Source: an uncultured Candidatus Poseidoniales archaeon (lineage in GTDB: Archaea; Thermoplasmatota; Poseidoniia; Poseidoniales; Thalassarchaeaceae). From it: a stretch of 40,326 nucleotides of DNA. The stretch lies in the NCBI GenBank assembly GCA_902625325.1, contig CACOAW010000011.1, positions 1-40,326 of the forward strand. The letters are read 5' to 3'. The notes beneath the pieces are model-generated. The model was not told the DNA's origin. It was given only the letters and a program-made list of their open reading frames with translations, and did no database searches. Of the stretch, positions 16,275-25,666 are shown in pieces. Made by a program: the position numbers and the translations under genes. The stretch's first letter is position 1. The number at the start of each line of letters is the position of its first letter.

Positions 16275-17468
16275 ATGGCAAGGACCGGAGACCTAGCATG
16301 CCTTATCGTGGTGGTGTTTCTAGCACCTATGCTAGCTGGATGCACCGATCTAATAGGAAGCAATAACGCACCCAGTGCGACCATGTCAGTGGATCCGAGT
16401 GGGACCGTGAAGGCAGGCGAGCCGGTGACATTCAACGCCGCAGGGTCCTCTGACCCAGACGGCGACGATCTCACCTTCGAGTGGGACTTTGGCGACGGGA
16501 ATACTGGAACTGGATTGACCACCAGCCACACATATGCGCAGTCAGGTAGTTTCGTAGCAAAACTAGCAGTAGGAGACGGTACACACGAGGCATCTATCAG
16601 CAAGACAATTACCGTAGTCGACTCATCTGCTAGAGAGCCGAATGCAGAGATTACCTCCAGCAAGGATAACGATTGCGAGGGAGAGGAGCCATCCGCTAGT
16701 GGAAATATGGTGATTGTTTGGGTGTGCGAAGACGATAACGATGTCAACGAGCGTGAAGTTGAGGTCTCAGCAACCGTAATTTTGGATGGCTCAGACTCAT
16801 GGGCAGGTTGTGATCCCGATGACTCAAGTTGTTACTCCGAGGAATATCTAGTTGAATGGAAGTGGGACCTAGACACATACACGGACTCTGATAACGATGG
16901 AATCACAGATAATGACGTCGATGCAACAGGTGAGACATACTCATGGGAATCCAAACCAGCAGGAGCTTGGGAGGTCAAGTTAACCGTGGTGGATAACAAT
17001 GGTTTCGAGGATAGTACAAAATCGATGGTTTACGTCAACTACAGGGGAGTATGGAAGGACTTCGTAATCGATAGAGCCTCACCTAACCCCGTGATAATGA
17101 CTTGGGAATATCCTGTTTCCTACGATCAGGACTCAAAGGACAGGATAAGATACATGAGAGCCAAACTTTCCTATCCAAAAGAGGATGACGATCAGCCCGG
17201 AGGGGGTCTACCGGGACAAACCACCGACAATCGCTTGGATCTTTACATGTACAACAGCACTGACGAGGCTGTTTCGAATACCTCAGGGATTGAGAATGAT
17301 AACAGAGATGCAGGAGACTGCGGAAGCGATGAGTTCTGTGTATGGATGGTTATCGGGGGCTCGACCGTACGAGGCTTCCTACCAGGGGATTGGACGGTTG
17401 ACTTGGAGAATGCGGAGACTCACAACACTGAGGTTAATGAGTTTGTGATCGAACTCCAGTATCGTTAG
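16275..17468 (+). CDS. PKD-domain surface lipoprotein
   Basis: A signal peptide ends in the lipobox LAGC (about residue 23), so the mature protein is probably lipid-anchored. Next is a PKD domain (AGSSDPDGD...WDFGDG...HTY), then a second PKD-like repeat with Asp-rich, calcium-binding-like DSDNDGITDND sequence. The C-terminal third (about 290-397) is an unrecognised beta-rich domain. Cysteine pairs occur in the extracellular part. The protein is strongly acidic. ATG 16275 starts the signal peptide; the upstream TTG at 16242 would add 11 residues before it. An AT-rich box at about 16241-16250 lies 24 bases before the ATG. Confidence 0.85.
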   Translation: MARTGDLACLIVVVFLAPMLAGCTDLIGSNNAPSATMSVDPSGTVKAGEPVTFNAAGSSDPDGDDLTFEWDFGDGNTGTGLTTSHTYAQSGSFVAKLAVGDGTHEASISKTITVVDSSAREPNAEITSSKDNDCEGEEPSASGNMVIVWVCEDDNDVNEREVEVSATVILDGSDSWAGCDPDDSSCYSEEYLVEWKWDLDTYTDSDNDGITDNDVDATGETYSWESKPAGAWEVKLTVVDNNGFEDSTKSMVYVNYRGVWKDFVIDRASPNPVIMTWEYPVSYDQDSKDRIRYMRAKLSYPKEDDDQPGGGLPGQTTDNRLDLYMYNSTDEAVSNTSGIENDNRDAGDCGSDEFCVWMVIGGSTVRGFLPGDWTVDLENAETHNTEVNEFVIELQYR

Positions 17469-17538
17469 TTCTCGGAATCCACGGAAAGCCCAATGTAGCA
17501 ATCTGGGACTAGCATCCCGAAAACCCCGGGGAACGGTT

Positions 17539-17547
17539 CATATACAC
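17539..17547 (+). promoter_or_regulatory. TATA box of the aEF1A-uS10 operon
   Basis: CATATACAC lies about 40 bases before the aEF1A ATG in an otherwise GC-rich 116-base intergenic region. A transcript starting about 25 bases downstream would carry a short leader with the GAGGTG Shine-Dalgarno sequence at 17573-17578, six bases from the ATG. Confidence 0.6.
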
Positions 17548-17572
17548 CTCTTCGGTCGGCGGGCCTACCTTA

Positions 17573-17578
17573 GAGGTG
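17573..17578 (+). promoter_or_regulatory. Shine-Dalgarno sequence of aEF1A
   Basis: GAGGTG, complementary to the 16S 3' end, six bases before ATG 17585. It fixes the start and contrasts with many genes here that lack any such motif. Confidence 0.65.
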
Positions 17579-17584
17579 TAAATA

Positions 17585-18868
17585 ATGGGTTCACAATGGG
17601 AAGACAAGAGCAAACCGCATCTGAATATCGTTTTCGTGGGTCACGTCGATCACGGAAAGTCGACAACCGTCGGAAGACTGTTGCTAGATAGCGGCCACAT
17701 AGAGCAACACGTGATTGAGAAGTTCGAGCAGGAAGCTTCAGAGCGAGGGAAGGCCGGTTTCGGTTTCGCCTACGTTATGGACGGACTGAAGGAGGAAAGG
17801 GAGAGAGGGATTACTATTGACGTCGCTCACAAGGAATTCTTCACTCCAAAGTACTACTTCACAGTCATCGACGCACCTGGTCACCGTGACTTCGTCAAGA
17901 ACATGATTACCGGAACCAGCCAAGCAGATGCTGCGGTTCTGAATGTAGCAGCAAACGACGGCGTGAACGCTCAGACCAAAGAGCACGCTTTCCTAGCAAA
18001 GGTGCTCGGTGTCAAGGAGCTCATTGTCAACATCAACAAGATGGATATCAGCGGTGTAGACTGGTCAGAGGACAAGTACAAGAGTGCAGTTGAGGAAGTC
18101 TCCAACCTTCTGAAGATGGCAGGATTCAACCCTGCAGACATCCCATTTGTCCCATGCAGCGCACTTGCTGGGGACAACGTCTTCAACAAGAGCGACAACA
18201 CTCCATGGTACAACGGGCCAACTCTGTTCGAGGCTATCGATGCAGTGGAAATGCCGCCTAAGCCAACTGACAGGCCGCTCAGGCTACCCATCCAGGATGT
18301 ATACAAAATCAGTGGAATCGGGACTGTTCCGGTCGGGAAAGTCGAGACAGGGGTCCTTGAGAGAGGAAAGACCGTCGTATTCAACCCCAGTCAGAAGTCT
18401 GCAGAGGTCAAGGATATTGAGATGCACCACACCAGCCACGCGAAAGCAGAGCCAGGTGACAACGTCGGTTTCAACGTCCGTGGTCTAGCCGCTAACGATA
18501 TCCGCAGAGGAGACGTCGCAGGATACTCTGACAGCGAGCCTATGTTCGTCAGACACGACGAAACCTTCGTGGGTCAGATACAGCTTATGGATATACCAAA
18601 GGCAATCGGGTCAGGATACACCCCAGTGTTCCACGCTCACACCGCTCAGGTAGCTGTCCGATTCGTAGAACTTCTTGAGAACTCAAAAACCAAGGAGGCC
18701 AATCCAGCATTCCTGAAGACCGGAGATGCGGCTCTGGTGCGCTTCGCACCAACCAAGCCAATGGCAATCGAGCAGATGGACGCTTTCCCAGAACTGTCCA
18801 GATTCGCGATTAGAGACATGGGCAAGACCGTGGCCGCAGGCGTCTGCATGAAGATCGAGAAGAAGTGA
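17585..18868 (+). CDS. tuf: Translation elongation factor aEF1A
   Basis: This GTPase delivers aminoacyl-tRNA to the ribosome. The G motifs are intact: GHVDHGKST (G1, about 19-27), RERGIT (G2), DAPGHRD (G3) and NKMD (G4), followed by the two beta-barrel domains. The 427-residue length is typical of archaeal EF1A, and the insert pattern (KFEQEA...GFAYVMD) is archaeal/eukaryotic rather than EF-Tu. uS10 follows after 18 bases, the classic archaeal order. Confidence 0.98.
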   Translation: MGSQWEDKSKPHLNIVFVGHVDHGKSTTVGRLLLDSGHIEQHVIEKFEQEASERGKAGFGFAYVMDGLKEERERGITIDVAHKEFFTPKYYFTVIDAPGHRDFVKNMITGTSQADAAVLNVAANDGVNAQTKEHAFLAKVLGVKELIVNINKMDISGVDWSEDKYKSAVEEVSNLLKMAGFNPADIPFVPCSALAGDNVFNKSDNTPWYNGPTLFEAIDAVEMPPKPTDRPLRLPIQDVYKISGIGTVPVGKVETGVLERGKTVVFNPSQKSAEVKDIEMHHTSHAKAEPGDNVGFNVRGLAANDIRRGDVAGYSDSEPMFVRHDETFVGQIQLMDIPKAIGSGYTPVFHAHTAQVAVRFVELLENSKTKEANPAFLKTGDAALVRFAPTKPMAIEQMDAFPELSRFAIRDMGKTVAAGVCMKIEKK

Positions 18869-18886
18869 TGCGACCTTGGTGAAGTT

Positions 18887-19216
18887 ATGCCGGTTGTCAC
18901 AACGATAAAGCTGACCGGCGACAACCATCAGGACGTAGACCTGGTCTGCCAGCAGATTAAGGCTATTTCCGATGAGACAGGAGTAAATCTGAGGGGACCC
19001 ATACCTCTCCCTACACGAAGGCTTGTTGTTCCATGCAGAAAAAGCCCAGACGGCGAAGGCTCTGAGACTTGGGATCACTGGGAGATGAGAGTCCACAAGA
19101 GGCTTCTGGAACTGGTTACCAACACTGCGAAGGATGAGAAATCACTGAGAAAGGTCCTGAGGATACCTATCCCAGACTCGGTAACTATCGAGCTATCTCT
19201 AAGGAACCTCGATTGA
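18887..19216 (+). CDS. rps10: 30S ribosomal protein uS10
   Basis: Small-subunit head protein of about 109 residues. The middle RGPIPLPTRRL and WEMRVHKRLLEL blocks and the C-terminal RIPIPDSVTIEL are diagnostic. GGTGA a few bases before ATG 18887 is a good ribosome binding site. It is the second gene of the aEF1A operon. The stop lies two bases from the convergent peptidase stop. Confidence 0.97.
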   Translation: MPVVTTIKLTGDNHQDVDLVCQQIKAISDETGVNLRGPIPLPTRRLVVPCRKSPDGEGSETWDHWEMRVHKRLLELVTNTAKDEKSLRKVLRIPIPDSVTIELSLRNLD

Positions 19217-19218
19217 GA

Positions 19219-20565
19219 CTAAAGTAAGCCCTCTTCTCTAGCCAGAGAACCCATCGGGTCCCATGCCGAGAGGACTATTGGATCTCCTTTCAGTCCACTC
19301 TTCATTTCGTCAGTCAGGTATTCCTTGGGAGCGGCTATCTCAAACATATGTTCGTCATACCAATTATCGTTCATTACGTAGAATCCCTTCTCCCCACTGT
19401 CTTCAGAACCCCAGGAGTTCTCAACTCTCCATCTTCTGGGCCTTCCGTCCACCACATCAACACCAGTGAATAGCATTGCATGGGTCATCATTGTCTGTCC
19501 GTACCTCAAACGATCAGCCTTCTCCATTCCAAATTGAATTCCATACAATCCCTTCAGATCGTAGAGCTCAGCATCCCATAGCCCCCTCTTGCGGGCCATG
19601 TTCTTTCCGACGTCACATCCCATCCAAACGGGAACTCCGTCCTCTAGTAGCCTCTGTGTTATGTCTTTCATCTCATCAGATGGAACATTGAGATAAACCA
19701 CGGGCGGGCCTCCGGCTACATTCTGTAGGAAATCAACTGTATATGTCCGATAGTACTCGTTTCTAGGATCGTTTACGATGCAAATATACTCCTCCCAATC
19801 TACTTCAACATACTCATCTACGAATTCCAAAGGAGTCATCGTCCCCTTCCTGTGGAATTCGTTCTCCTTGTCCCTCCATTGCCAGTCGAACTTCTCTGGA
19901 GGGGTTCCCAGGTGAATGCAAAGAACCCTCCAAATCTCTTTCATCCTCCCCTCTTTGTGGTTTCGCGCCTCATTATTGGATCCTCCACCATCGAGAATTC
20001 CCCTTATCTCGCTTGCAGTTGTCCGTAAGATGTCTTTCAGAACGGTGTTCATGGATCTAGTATTGCTACTGCTATGTGACTCCGGATATGCTGACATTGG
20101 AACTAGACCGTGCTTCCTGATGAGGTTCATGGCCATGTTCCACTGTCCCCCATCTCCAATTGGATCGCTAAGTAGAAAGTGAATAGTTCGGTCATCAATC
20201 GGTCTGTCAGAAGTCTCTAGTATTGCTTCCAGGAAGTGATTGGCTCTTTCGAGCTTGTCCCAGAAGTGGATATGGGCTTGGCTGAATTCGAAACTCTTCA
20301 CGTTCATTTTCTTCATAGCACCTACTCTGAATAGATTCAGGGCGGCGAAAAGCCAACATCGGCCGCTTCTTCTCTGGTTTGTAGCATTCCACTCATCCAG
20401 TTTCGTACTGAACGAGAAATCCATGTTCTGGACTAGTTCCCTACGAAGTGCCAGTGTCGATAGATCTGCATTGCTAACTGCATTCTGAGCGATAGTGGCC
20501 GATGGGTCCGAATCGAATGACTTCCTGAATTCCTCAATCTGTGCTTCAGTTACTCCCGTGGACAT
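19219..20565 (-). CDS. pepC: Peptidase C1B, bleomycin hydrolase / aminopeptidase C type
   Basis: This papain-fold cytosolic cysteine aminopeptidase has its catalytic Cys70 in QRRSGRCWLFA, His362 in MTHAMLFTGV and Asn383 in VENSWG, all in the standard order, with the family's inserted helical segments between them. The 448-residue length matches bleomycin hydrolases. The C-terminus (REEGLL) keeps a free tail, which in the yeast and mammalian enzymes sits in the active site and sets aminopeptidase activity. There is no signal peptide, so it is intracellular. Family members are mainly bacterial and eukaryotic; transfer is possible. Confidence 0.93.
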   Translation of the reverse strand: MSTGVTEAQIEEFRKSFDSDPSATIAQNAVSNADLSTLALRRELVQNMDFSFSTKLDEWNATNQRRSGRCWLFAALNLFRVGAMKKMNVKSFEFSQAHIHFWDKLERANHFLEAILETSDRPIDDRTIHFLLSDPIGDGGQWNMAMNLIRKHGLVPMSAYPESHSSSNTRSMNTVLKDILRTTASEIRGILDGGGSNNEARNHKEGRMKEIWRVLCIHLGTPPEKFDWQWRDKENEFHRKGTMTPLEFVDEYVEVDWEEYICIVNDPRNEYYRTYTVDFLQNVAGGPPVVYLNVPSDEMKDITQRLLEDGVPVWMGCDVGKNMARKRGLWDAELYDLKGLYGIQFGMEKADRLRYGQTMMTHAMLFTGVDVVDGRPRRWRVENSWGSEDSGEKGFYVMNDNWYDEHMFEIAAPKEYLTDEMKSGLKGDPIVLSAWDPMGSLAREEGLL

Positions 20566-20615
20566 GCTATCTCTCAGCCCCAGTGCGGAACCGGAGAGAG
20601 TTAGTAATTGCCCTG

Positions 20616-21482
20616 CTATATCGGGGCTGCTTCTGCCAGGCCCGCTGCAATCAGAATCTCAGCGATCAATGATGGGCAGGTCTCGATGTCACCCTGTGTA
20701 AGAACGACCTCTGTACCGTCTGCCATTAGAATAGGATCCTCGACATCCTTCAGAACCTTGATTCTCAGAAGGTTGTCCGGTTCTTCGCTGGGTTGCTCTT
20801 CCACAGAACCTGACTCGGAAGGCGAGGATGCGTGTTCGGGGTAATCGTTCATCTCCCGGATCCTGTCCTCTTCGTCAAAGTCCGGCTCTTCCCATTCTTC
20901 CTCCATCTGGGCGAATCTCTTGGTAATCGACTCTTGGTTACCATCATCTGAGTAGTTCCTCAGAGTCTCGCTCACTTCGGTGACCACACCTACGTTCTCA
21001 GAGTAACCTAGCATATTTGACCAAGAAGTAGAGGCCTTGTACATCTCAGTGAGATCCTTCAGTCCATTGTAGAATATCCTCTCAGCCGGGTCGTGCTTAT
21101 TCCAATCCATCAACGGCAATCCGATACTTTCCCTAGAGTCCTTGTTTACGGAGTTTAGTAGGTTTGAGGTGATAGCGTGACGCGTGAAGGAAGCAAGCCT
21201 GATCCTAGTCAAATCTCTGACACATGTTCTCGCAACCCCAAGCCTTCTAGACAGAAGTTGGGCCTTAGCAGTCATCCCTTCTTCTCTCACAGTCTCAGAG
21301 AGCTCGGTTTCCATATTCTGCAATAATTGACCGACTGCATCCCAGAAACCAATCCCGTCCGGCATAGCTACATCTACTGGAGTATCGCTTCCTCTCTGCT
21401 TTCTAGTGACCTCAATCAGTGATTTATGGACAGACTCTAGCTCTCCCTTCGATAGTCTACGAGGTCCAGAACCGACTGCCAT
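20616..21482 (-). CDS. GINS-like replication protein (Gins51/Gins15 type)
   Basis: The N-terminal ~170 residues are helical with the SRRLGVARTCVRDLTRIRL segment expected of a GINS A-domain. An acidic Ser/Glu-rich linker (about 195-235) leads to a small C-terminal beta domain: LRIKVLKDVEDPI, a DGTEVVL turn, then a DIETCPSLIAEILI stretch and GLAE. This A-linker-B order is that of archaeal Gins51, part of the CMG-like helicase complex. The match rests on these patterns rather than a database search. I use ATG 21482, preceded by TTG and GTG codons in frame. Confidence 0.65.
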   Translation of the reverse strand: MAVGSGPRRLSKGELESVHKSLIEVTRKQRGSDTPVDVAMPDGIGFWDAVGQLLQNMETELSETVREEGMTAKAQLLSRRLGVARTCVRDLTRIRLASFTRHAITSNLLNSVNKDSRESIGLPLMDWNKHDPAERIFYNGLKDLTEMYKASTSWSNMLGYSENVGVVTEVSETLRNYSDDGNQESITKRFAQMEEEWEEPDFDEEDRIREMNDYPEHASSPSESGSVEEQPSEEPDNLLRIKVLKDVEDPILMADGTEVVLTQGDIETCPSLIAEILIAAGLAEAAPI

Positions 21483-21560
21483 CAACACCAACTATCTATC
21501 ATCCTACGAAGGAGATACATCAACAATTCCTTGTGAAATTGACTATGACCATCATGCGGG

Positions 21561-21570
21561 AGAATAAAAT
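21561..21570 (+). promoter_or_regulatory. Candidate TATA box of tRNA-Leu
   Basis: AGAATAAAAT is centred about 27 bases before the mature 5' end of tRNA-Leu, the standard archaeal TATA distance, within the ~110-base gap after the GINS-like gene start. Confidence 0.5.
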
Positions 21571-21592
21571 CCATGTCTCCACTCGCGGAGGT

Positions 21593-21677
21593 GCAGGTGT
21601 ACCCGAGTGGTCAAAGGGGGAGGGCTCAAGATCCTCTGCATAGCGCTTCGCAGGTTCGAATCCTGCCGCCTGCACCA
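21593..21677 (+). tRNA. tRNA-Leu (CAA), CCA encoded
   Basis: The acceptor stem GCAGGTG pairs with CGCCTGC (one G-U). The anticodon arm is GAGGG-CTCAAGA-TCCTC, giving anticodon CAA after the invariant U33, which reads UUG leucine codons. A long variable arm (class II) and the T-arm GCAGG-TTCGAAT-CCTGC follow, then discriminator A and a genomically encoded CCA. No intron is present. The end is two bases from the stop of the convergent phosphatase gene. Confidence 0.95.
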
Positions 21678-21679
21678 AT

Positions 21680-22399
21680 CTAGAATAAATTTAGAAGAGC
21701 CCTTAGAAGCTCCACAGAGCCATCCTTGCCTCTTGACTCGGTAATCAAATCCGCAGACATGGATACCTCTGGGAACTCATCATTTACAGCGACTGAAAGT
21801 CCGACTACATCGAACATCGGTAAGTCATTCGGAGCATCCCCACACGCGATTACTCTAGAGGGATCCACTCCTCTCTGCTCCAGGGCCACTTTCAATCCAT
21901 TTGATTTGTCGAGCCCAGGACTTGCAATGTGCACAGCAAAACCAGTGGAGACGACCTCTAAATCAGACCATTTGCTATCTGCAATTAGATCCCTAATCAG
22001 TTCAAAGGAATCGGTTTCACTGAGGCACCATTCAGTCTCTCTCCATCTGTTTGACTCAATTCCTCTTGGGTCCAAACCATCGATTTTCGTGGCCAGCCAC
22101 TCTGCCGCTTCCTTCGCCCTGCTCCCATCGGAAAGAGACAGAATTTCATGACCTTCGCCACTGTCCCAGACCATACCTCCGTTCTCAGCCACTATGAAAC
22201 CAGAGGCGCCTATAGCCTGCATAATTGGAGTAACATTCGGCAGAGTCCTACCTGAAGCCAGTGAAACCGGCATAACTTCCCTGTCAACCCTTCTCGCAAG
22301 CTTGACTAGATCTTCATGAAAACCCCCTCTATCCAGCAGAGTTCCATCTACATCAAATACTATCATATCCCAAATATCAGGGTCTGGGATTTGGATCAT
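21680..22399 (-). CDS. HAD-IIB phosphatase, archaeal phosphoglycolate phosphatase-like
   Basis: The protein has the HAD nucleophile motif FDVDGTLLD near residue 15, SLASGRTL (motif II), a C2B cap and the metal-binding CGDAPNDLPMF (motif IV, about 190). Gene length and layout match the archaeal phosphoglycolate phosphatase (TA0175-type) and related Cof-like sugar phosphatases; the exact substrate is not certain. I take the ATG at 22399, which gives 239 residues. The frame remains open to 22630, but that part lies over the start of the metal ATPase and has no family similarity. Confidence 0.82.
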   Translation of the reverse strand: MIQIPDPDIWDMIVFDVDGTLLDRGGFHEDLVKLARRVDREVMPVSLASGRTLPNVTPIMQAIGASGFIVAENGGMVWDSGEGHEILSLSDGSRAKEAAEWLATKIDGLDPRGIESNRWRETEWCLSETDSFELIRDLIADSKWSDLEVVSTGFAVHIASPGLDKSNGLKVALEQRGVDPSRVIACGDAPNDLPMFDVVGLSVAVNDEFPEVSMSADLITESRGKDGSVELLRALLNLF

Positions 22400-22480
22400 G
22401 AACGCTGGGACTAATTCCTGTTCATGATTCCACCGACAAGAGAACATCATCTTCAAGCCACACATTACTGTCGATGAATT

Positions 22481-25180
22481 GTGTCCGAAGGCCCCGAGGA
22501 CTATCTCATTCTCGATGAGGAAGAGGAAGAAACTCCCAAAACGCACCGAGAAAGAATATCCCTCCCAAAGATTGGATTTCCGAGACTCTCCAAACCAAGA
22601 AAAGAGCATAATGACGAGATTGAAGATCAAGGGCAGTTTTTAGAGGATGGATTTGAGATTACCTTGGACGGGACTCATACTTTTGATTGGAGCATAAGGG
22701 GGATGGATTGTCCGGACTGTGCGATGAAGGCAACAAGAGCAGTAAACAGGCTTCCTGGTGTTGAATCGTGTAGGATTTCAGTTTCAGATGGTTCTGTAGA
22801 GGTCTCTCAGGACATTTCCAATGGGACTGTTTCACGGGTATCCTCTGTCCTCTCCAGTCTGGGTCATGACCCTGACATTAGCTGGCTCAGAGTTGTTGGG
22901 ATATCTCCTTCATCTCTCTCGTCAAGACTTGGAGTTGACACCAAGGGGCTCAGAGAATGGCTACTGAATGTACCAGGGATCCTTGATGTTAGGTTGGAGA
23001 AGGGAAGGATTGAGATTCAGAAGGTCTGGATACTGGATTCTGATCTCAGACAAGCAGCGGATCAAAAACTCCGCGAAATCCTCGGCTCAAATCACCGACT
23101 CGAGCCTGCAAGAGAGTCTGGATTCAGGAAGGACCAAATCCAATTACTTTCTTCTATTCTTTCAATACCACTAATCCTAATTGTCTCACTCCTAGAGACA
23201 AGCTCCGCAATTCCAAGCCTAGTTCCTTCTATACTGGCTCTTGGTGGAATCATTTTCATTGGACAGAATATTTTTCAAGAAGCAATTGCTAGTTTAACAA
23301 ACAGAGTAATCGGATTCCAGGTTTTGATTTCTCTAGCCATTATCGGAGCTGTGGCACTCGGAGAATTTGTCGAAGCTCTACTTGTTGTGGCCCTGGTCGC
23401 ATTCGCTTCCCATCTAGAAAACAGAGCTCTCATCAAGGCCAGAGAGTCGATGCAGGGAGGTTTGAACAGACTTCCTAGGATGGCTAGAATAGCCAAACAA
23501 AAACCCTCTGGCATGAGTGAAGGGAAAAGGAGGATGATGGTGATTCAGATTGCCAATCAAGAACCAACTCCTTCAAATTGTTCTGTTGAAGAACTAATCC
23601 CAGTTGAGGCTTTGGAGATAGGAGAATTAGTAGAGGTCAGATCAGGAGAAAAGATTCCAGTTGATGGAAAAATTGTGGAGGGAAGTGGCTCCATAGATAG
23701 AGCTCCCTTGACTGGAGAACCCATCCCAGCCCCTGTGAAAAAGGGGGACAGAGTTGAAGCTGGACTGACCTTGACCAGAGGACCATTGGTAATTAAGTCT
23801 GAAGCAATAGGTCAGGGAACCAGACTTTCCAGCCTAATTGATTTAGTCAGGCATTACAAGGATCAACCAACTCGTACTCAGAGTACTGTAGAGAGGTTCA
23901 CCCTGTTATGGACTCCACTAGTGGTCCTTGTCGCTCCTGTAATTGGCTTGTTAGCTCATCCTGGATCGATAGAACAAGCCATTCTTACAACTCTTTTACT
24001 GTGGGTAGTATCCTGTCCATGTTCACTCCTACTTGCCTCGCCTGTTCCACACGCAGTAGCCCTAACTTCAGCATCATCGTTTGGAATTATCGCGAGAGGT
24101 GGAGATGTTCTAGAATCTGCAGCCGATGTACAATTAGCTCTATTGGATAAGACAGGGACTCTTACAACCGGAAATCCAACAATATCTGGAATAAATGTGG
24201 TAGAAGGAGAGACCGAGGAGAGAGTGCTCGAATTTGCTGCTGGTTTGGAGGCGCGCTCGAATCATCCCTATGGAAGGACAATTCTACATGAGGCTGAGAA
24301 AAGGACTCTGACTCCAATCAAGATGGAGTCAATCAATGATGGTGAGGCAGGTGTTTCAGGGAAATTAGACGGAAAAAAGATAATTCTCGGTAGAGCAGAT
24401 TGGGTTGCTTCTGAGGGGGTCATCATCCCAGAATCATTAGTACAGGCTCTAGAGAAATCAAGACAGGCTGGGATGGGATCTAGCCTGCTCTCAGTAAACG
24501 GTTCGGCGATCGCACTCATGAGTTTCGCTCATGACGATGCAAGATTCGGAGTTGGTGAGGCAATCAATGAATTGAATTCCCACGGAGTAAGAGTGGAAAT
24601 ATTGAGTGGAGACGAACAGAAAAGTGTAGAGGCATTCGCACAATCAATTGGTATTGATCCTGGAATGTGTAAAGGAGGGGTTAATCCGGAAGAGAAGGCG
24701 TTGTACGTAACTAACAAATCTAGTGAGCACCGTACTATGATGGCAGGGGACGGATTCAATGATGCAGGCGCCCTTGCAGCAGCAGATATTGGTATTGCGA
24801 TTGGTAGTGGCGATCAAGTCAATCTTGATGCAGCCGACGTCCTAATTCCGGGAGAGGATCCTAGGGCTCTTTCTCGAATGATCGTCCTCGCAAAGAGGAC
24901 TAGGAAAGTGGTATACGCAAACATCACAATTTCCGTTTTGGTGACTTCTCTGTTGGTAATTAGTGTGTTAATGGGATATAGGATGAATTTAGCAGCGGGT
25001 ATTGCTCTCCACGAGGCAAGCGCTTTGATGATTATCTTGAATGGGATGTGGGTATCAGGTTCTGAAACTAGGAGACTCTCTACTTTGGTAGATATAGGTA
25101 GAGATATCATTCGAGATACCAGAGAGATTTGGGGCATAATCACTAACAAAGAACTAGGAGACAATTCTGCGACCGCTTGA
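22481..25180 (+). CDS. P1B-type heavy-metal-transporting ATPase
   Basis: An acidic N-terminal stretch (about residues 1-60) is followed by an HMA domain with the metal pair CPDC (C77, C80). A second ferredoxin-like repeat (about 135-195) lacks the cysteines. The membrane part carries the CPC ion motif (about 511), TGEP in the actuator domain, DKTGT with the phosphorylated Asp (about 556), SNHP in the N-domain and GDGFNDA (about 757). The last helices contain HEASALMIILNG (about 845), unlike the usual copper MSxxS pattern; the metal may be Zn, Cd, Co or another ion. The start is GTG 22481, 81 bases from the divergent phosphatase start. Confidence 0.93.
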   Translation: MSEGPEDYLILDEEEEETPKTHRERISLPKIGFPRLSKPRKEHNDEIEDQGQFLEDGFEITLDGTHTFDWSIRGMDCPDCAMKATRAVNRLPGVESCRISVSDGSVEVSQDISNGTVSRVSSVLSSLGHDPDISWLRVVGISPSSLSSRLGVDTKGLREWLLNVPGILDVRLEKGRIEIQKVWILDSDLRQAADQKLREILGSNHRLEPARESGFRKDQIQLLSSILSIPLILIVSLLETSSAIPSLVPSILALGGIIFIGQNIFQEAIASLTNRVIGFQVLISLAIIGAVALGEFVEALLVVALVAFASHLENRALIKARESMQGGLNRLPRMARIAKQKPSGMSEGKRRMMVIQIANQEPTPSNCSVEELIPVEALEIGELVEVRSGEKIPVDGKIVEGSGSIDRAPLTGEPIPAPVKKGDRVEAGLTLTRGPLVIKSEAIGQGTRLSSLIDLVRHYKDQPTRTQSTVERFTLLWTPLVVLVAPVIGLLAHPGSIEQAILTTLLLWVVSCPCSLLLASPVPHAVALTSASSFGIIARGGDVLESAADVQLALLDKTGTLTTGNPTISGINVVEGETEERVLEFAAGLEARSNHPYGRTILHEAEKRTLTPIKMESINDGEAGVSGKLDGKKIILGRADWVASEGVIIPESLVQALEKSRQAGMGSSLLSVNGSAIALMSFAHDDARFGVGEAINELNSHGVRVEILSGDEQKSVEAFAQSIGIDPGMCKGGVNPEEKALYVTNKSSEHRTMMAGDGFNDAGALAAADIGIAIGSGDQVNLDAADVLIPGEDPRALSRMIVLAKRTRKVVYANITISVLVTSLLVISVLMGYRMNLAAGIALHEASALMIILNGMWVSGSETRRLSTLVDIGRDIIRDTREIWGIITNKELGDNSATA

Positions 25181-25205
25181 TTAACTCGACGTATATCCCG
25201 TTATC

Positions 25206-25595
25206 ATGGTACCTCCCGAAGTCGAGTCTAGGGTCGCCCCTCCATTGGTGAACTGCCCGGAGTGCGATTCTATGCTGCCTCAGGGATTGGGAGAGATAGA
25301 GTGCCTTCTATGTGGGGCGGTTTGCCGGGTCTCCCATGCACCAACAGTGGCAGCTCTGAAGGAGGAGAAGGTGCAATGCCCACATTGCATGACTGTAGTT
25401 GATGCTGGCACGGACAAGAGGCCAGTGGACTTGACTTGTGCAGCATGCTCTAAGATATTCACCCTGACTAGGAAGATAGTAAAAGTCGAGATTGAATGCC
25501 CCTCTTGTGAATCCAACCTCAGAATCAGGCCAAGACCAGGAAAGAGGGAGCTAACCTGTCCTGGATGCCAGAGCTCATTCTTTGTCACATTCTAA
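25206..25595 (+). CDS. Triple zinc-ribbon protein
   Basis: The 129 residues hold six CxxC pairs (CPEC, CLLC, CPHC, CAAC, CPSC, CPGC) spaced as three zinc ribbons, with little sequence between. There is no catalytic domain or membrane segment. Such proteins usually mediate nucleic-acid or protein contacts; the specific role is unknown. It lies 25 bases after the metal ATPase, so co-transcription is possible, and ~70 bases before the coiled-coil gene. Confidence 0.8.
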   Translation: MVPPEVESRVAPPLVNCPECDSMLPQGLGEIECLLCGAVCRVSHAPTVAALKEEKVQCPHCMTVVDAGTDKRPVDLTCAACSKIFTLTRKIVKVEIECPSCESNLRIRPRPGKRELTCPGCQSSFFVTF

Positions 25596-25666
25596 ATATC
25601 GTGAAGTAATTGGGATAGAGAAACCAGCATTTACCACCGTTTTCTACCCTCTTGTCTCAAATACCC

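Noticed and set aside
22400-22630. Longer start for the HAD phosphatase
   Set aside because: This part lies over the start of the metal ATPase in the opposite direction and has no HAD similarity; ATG 22399 gives the family length.
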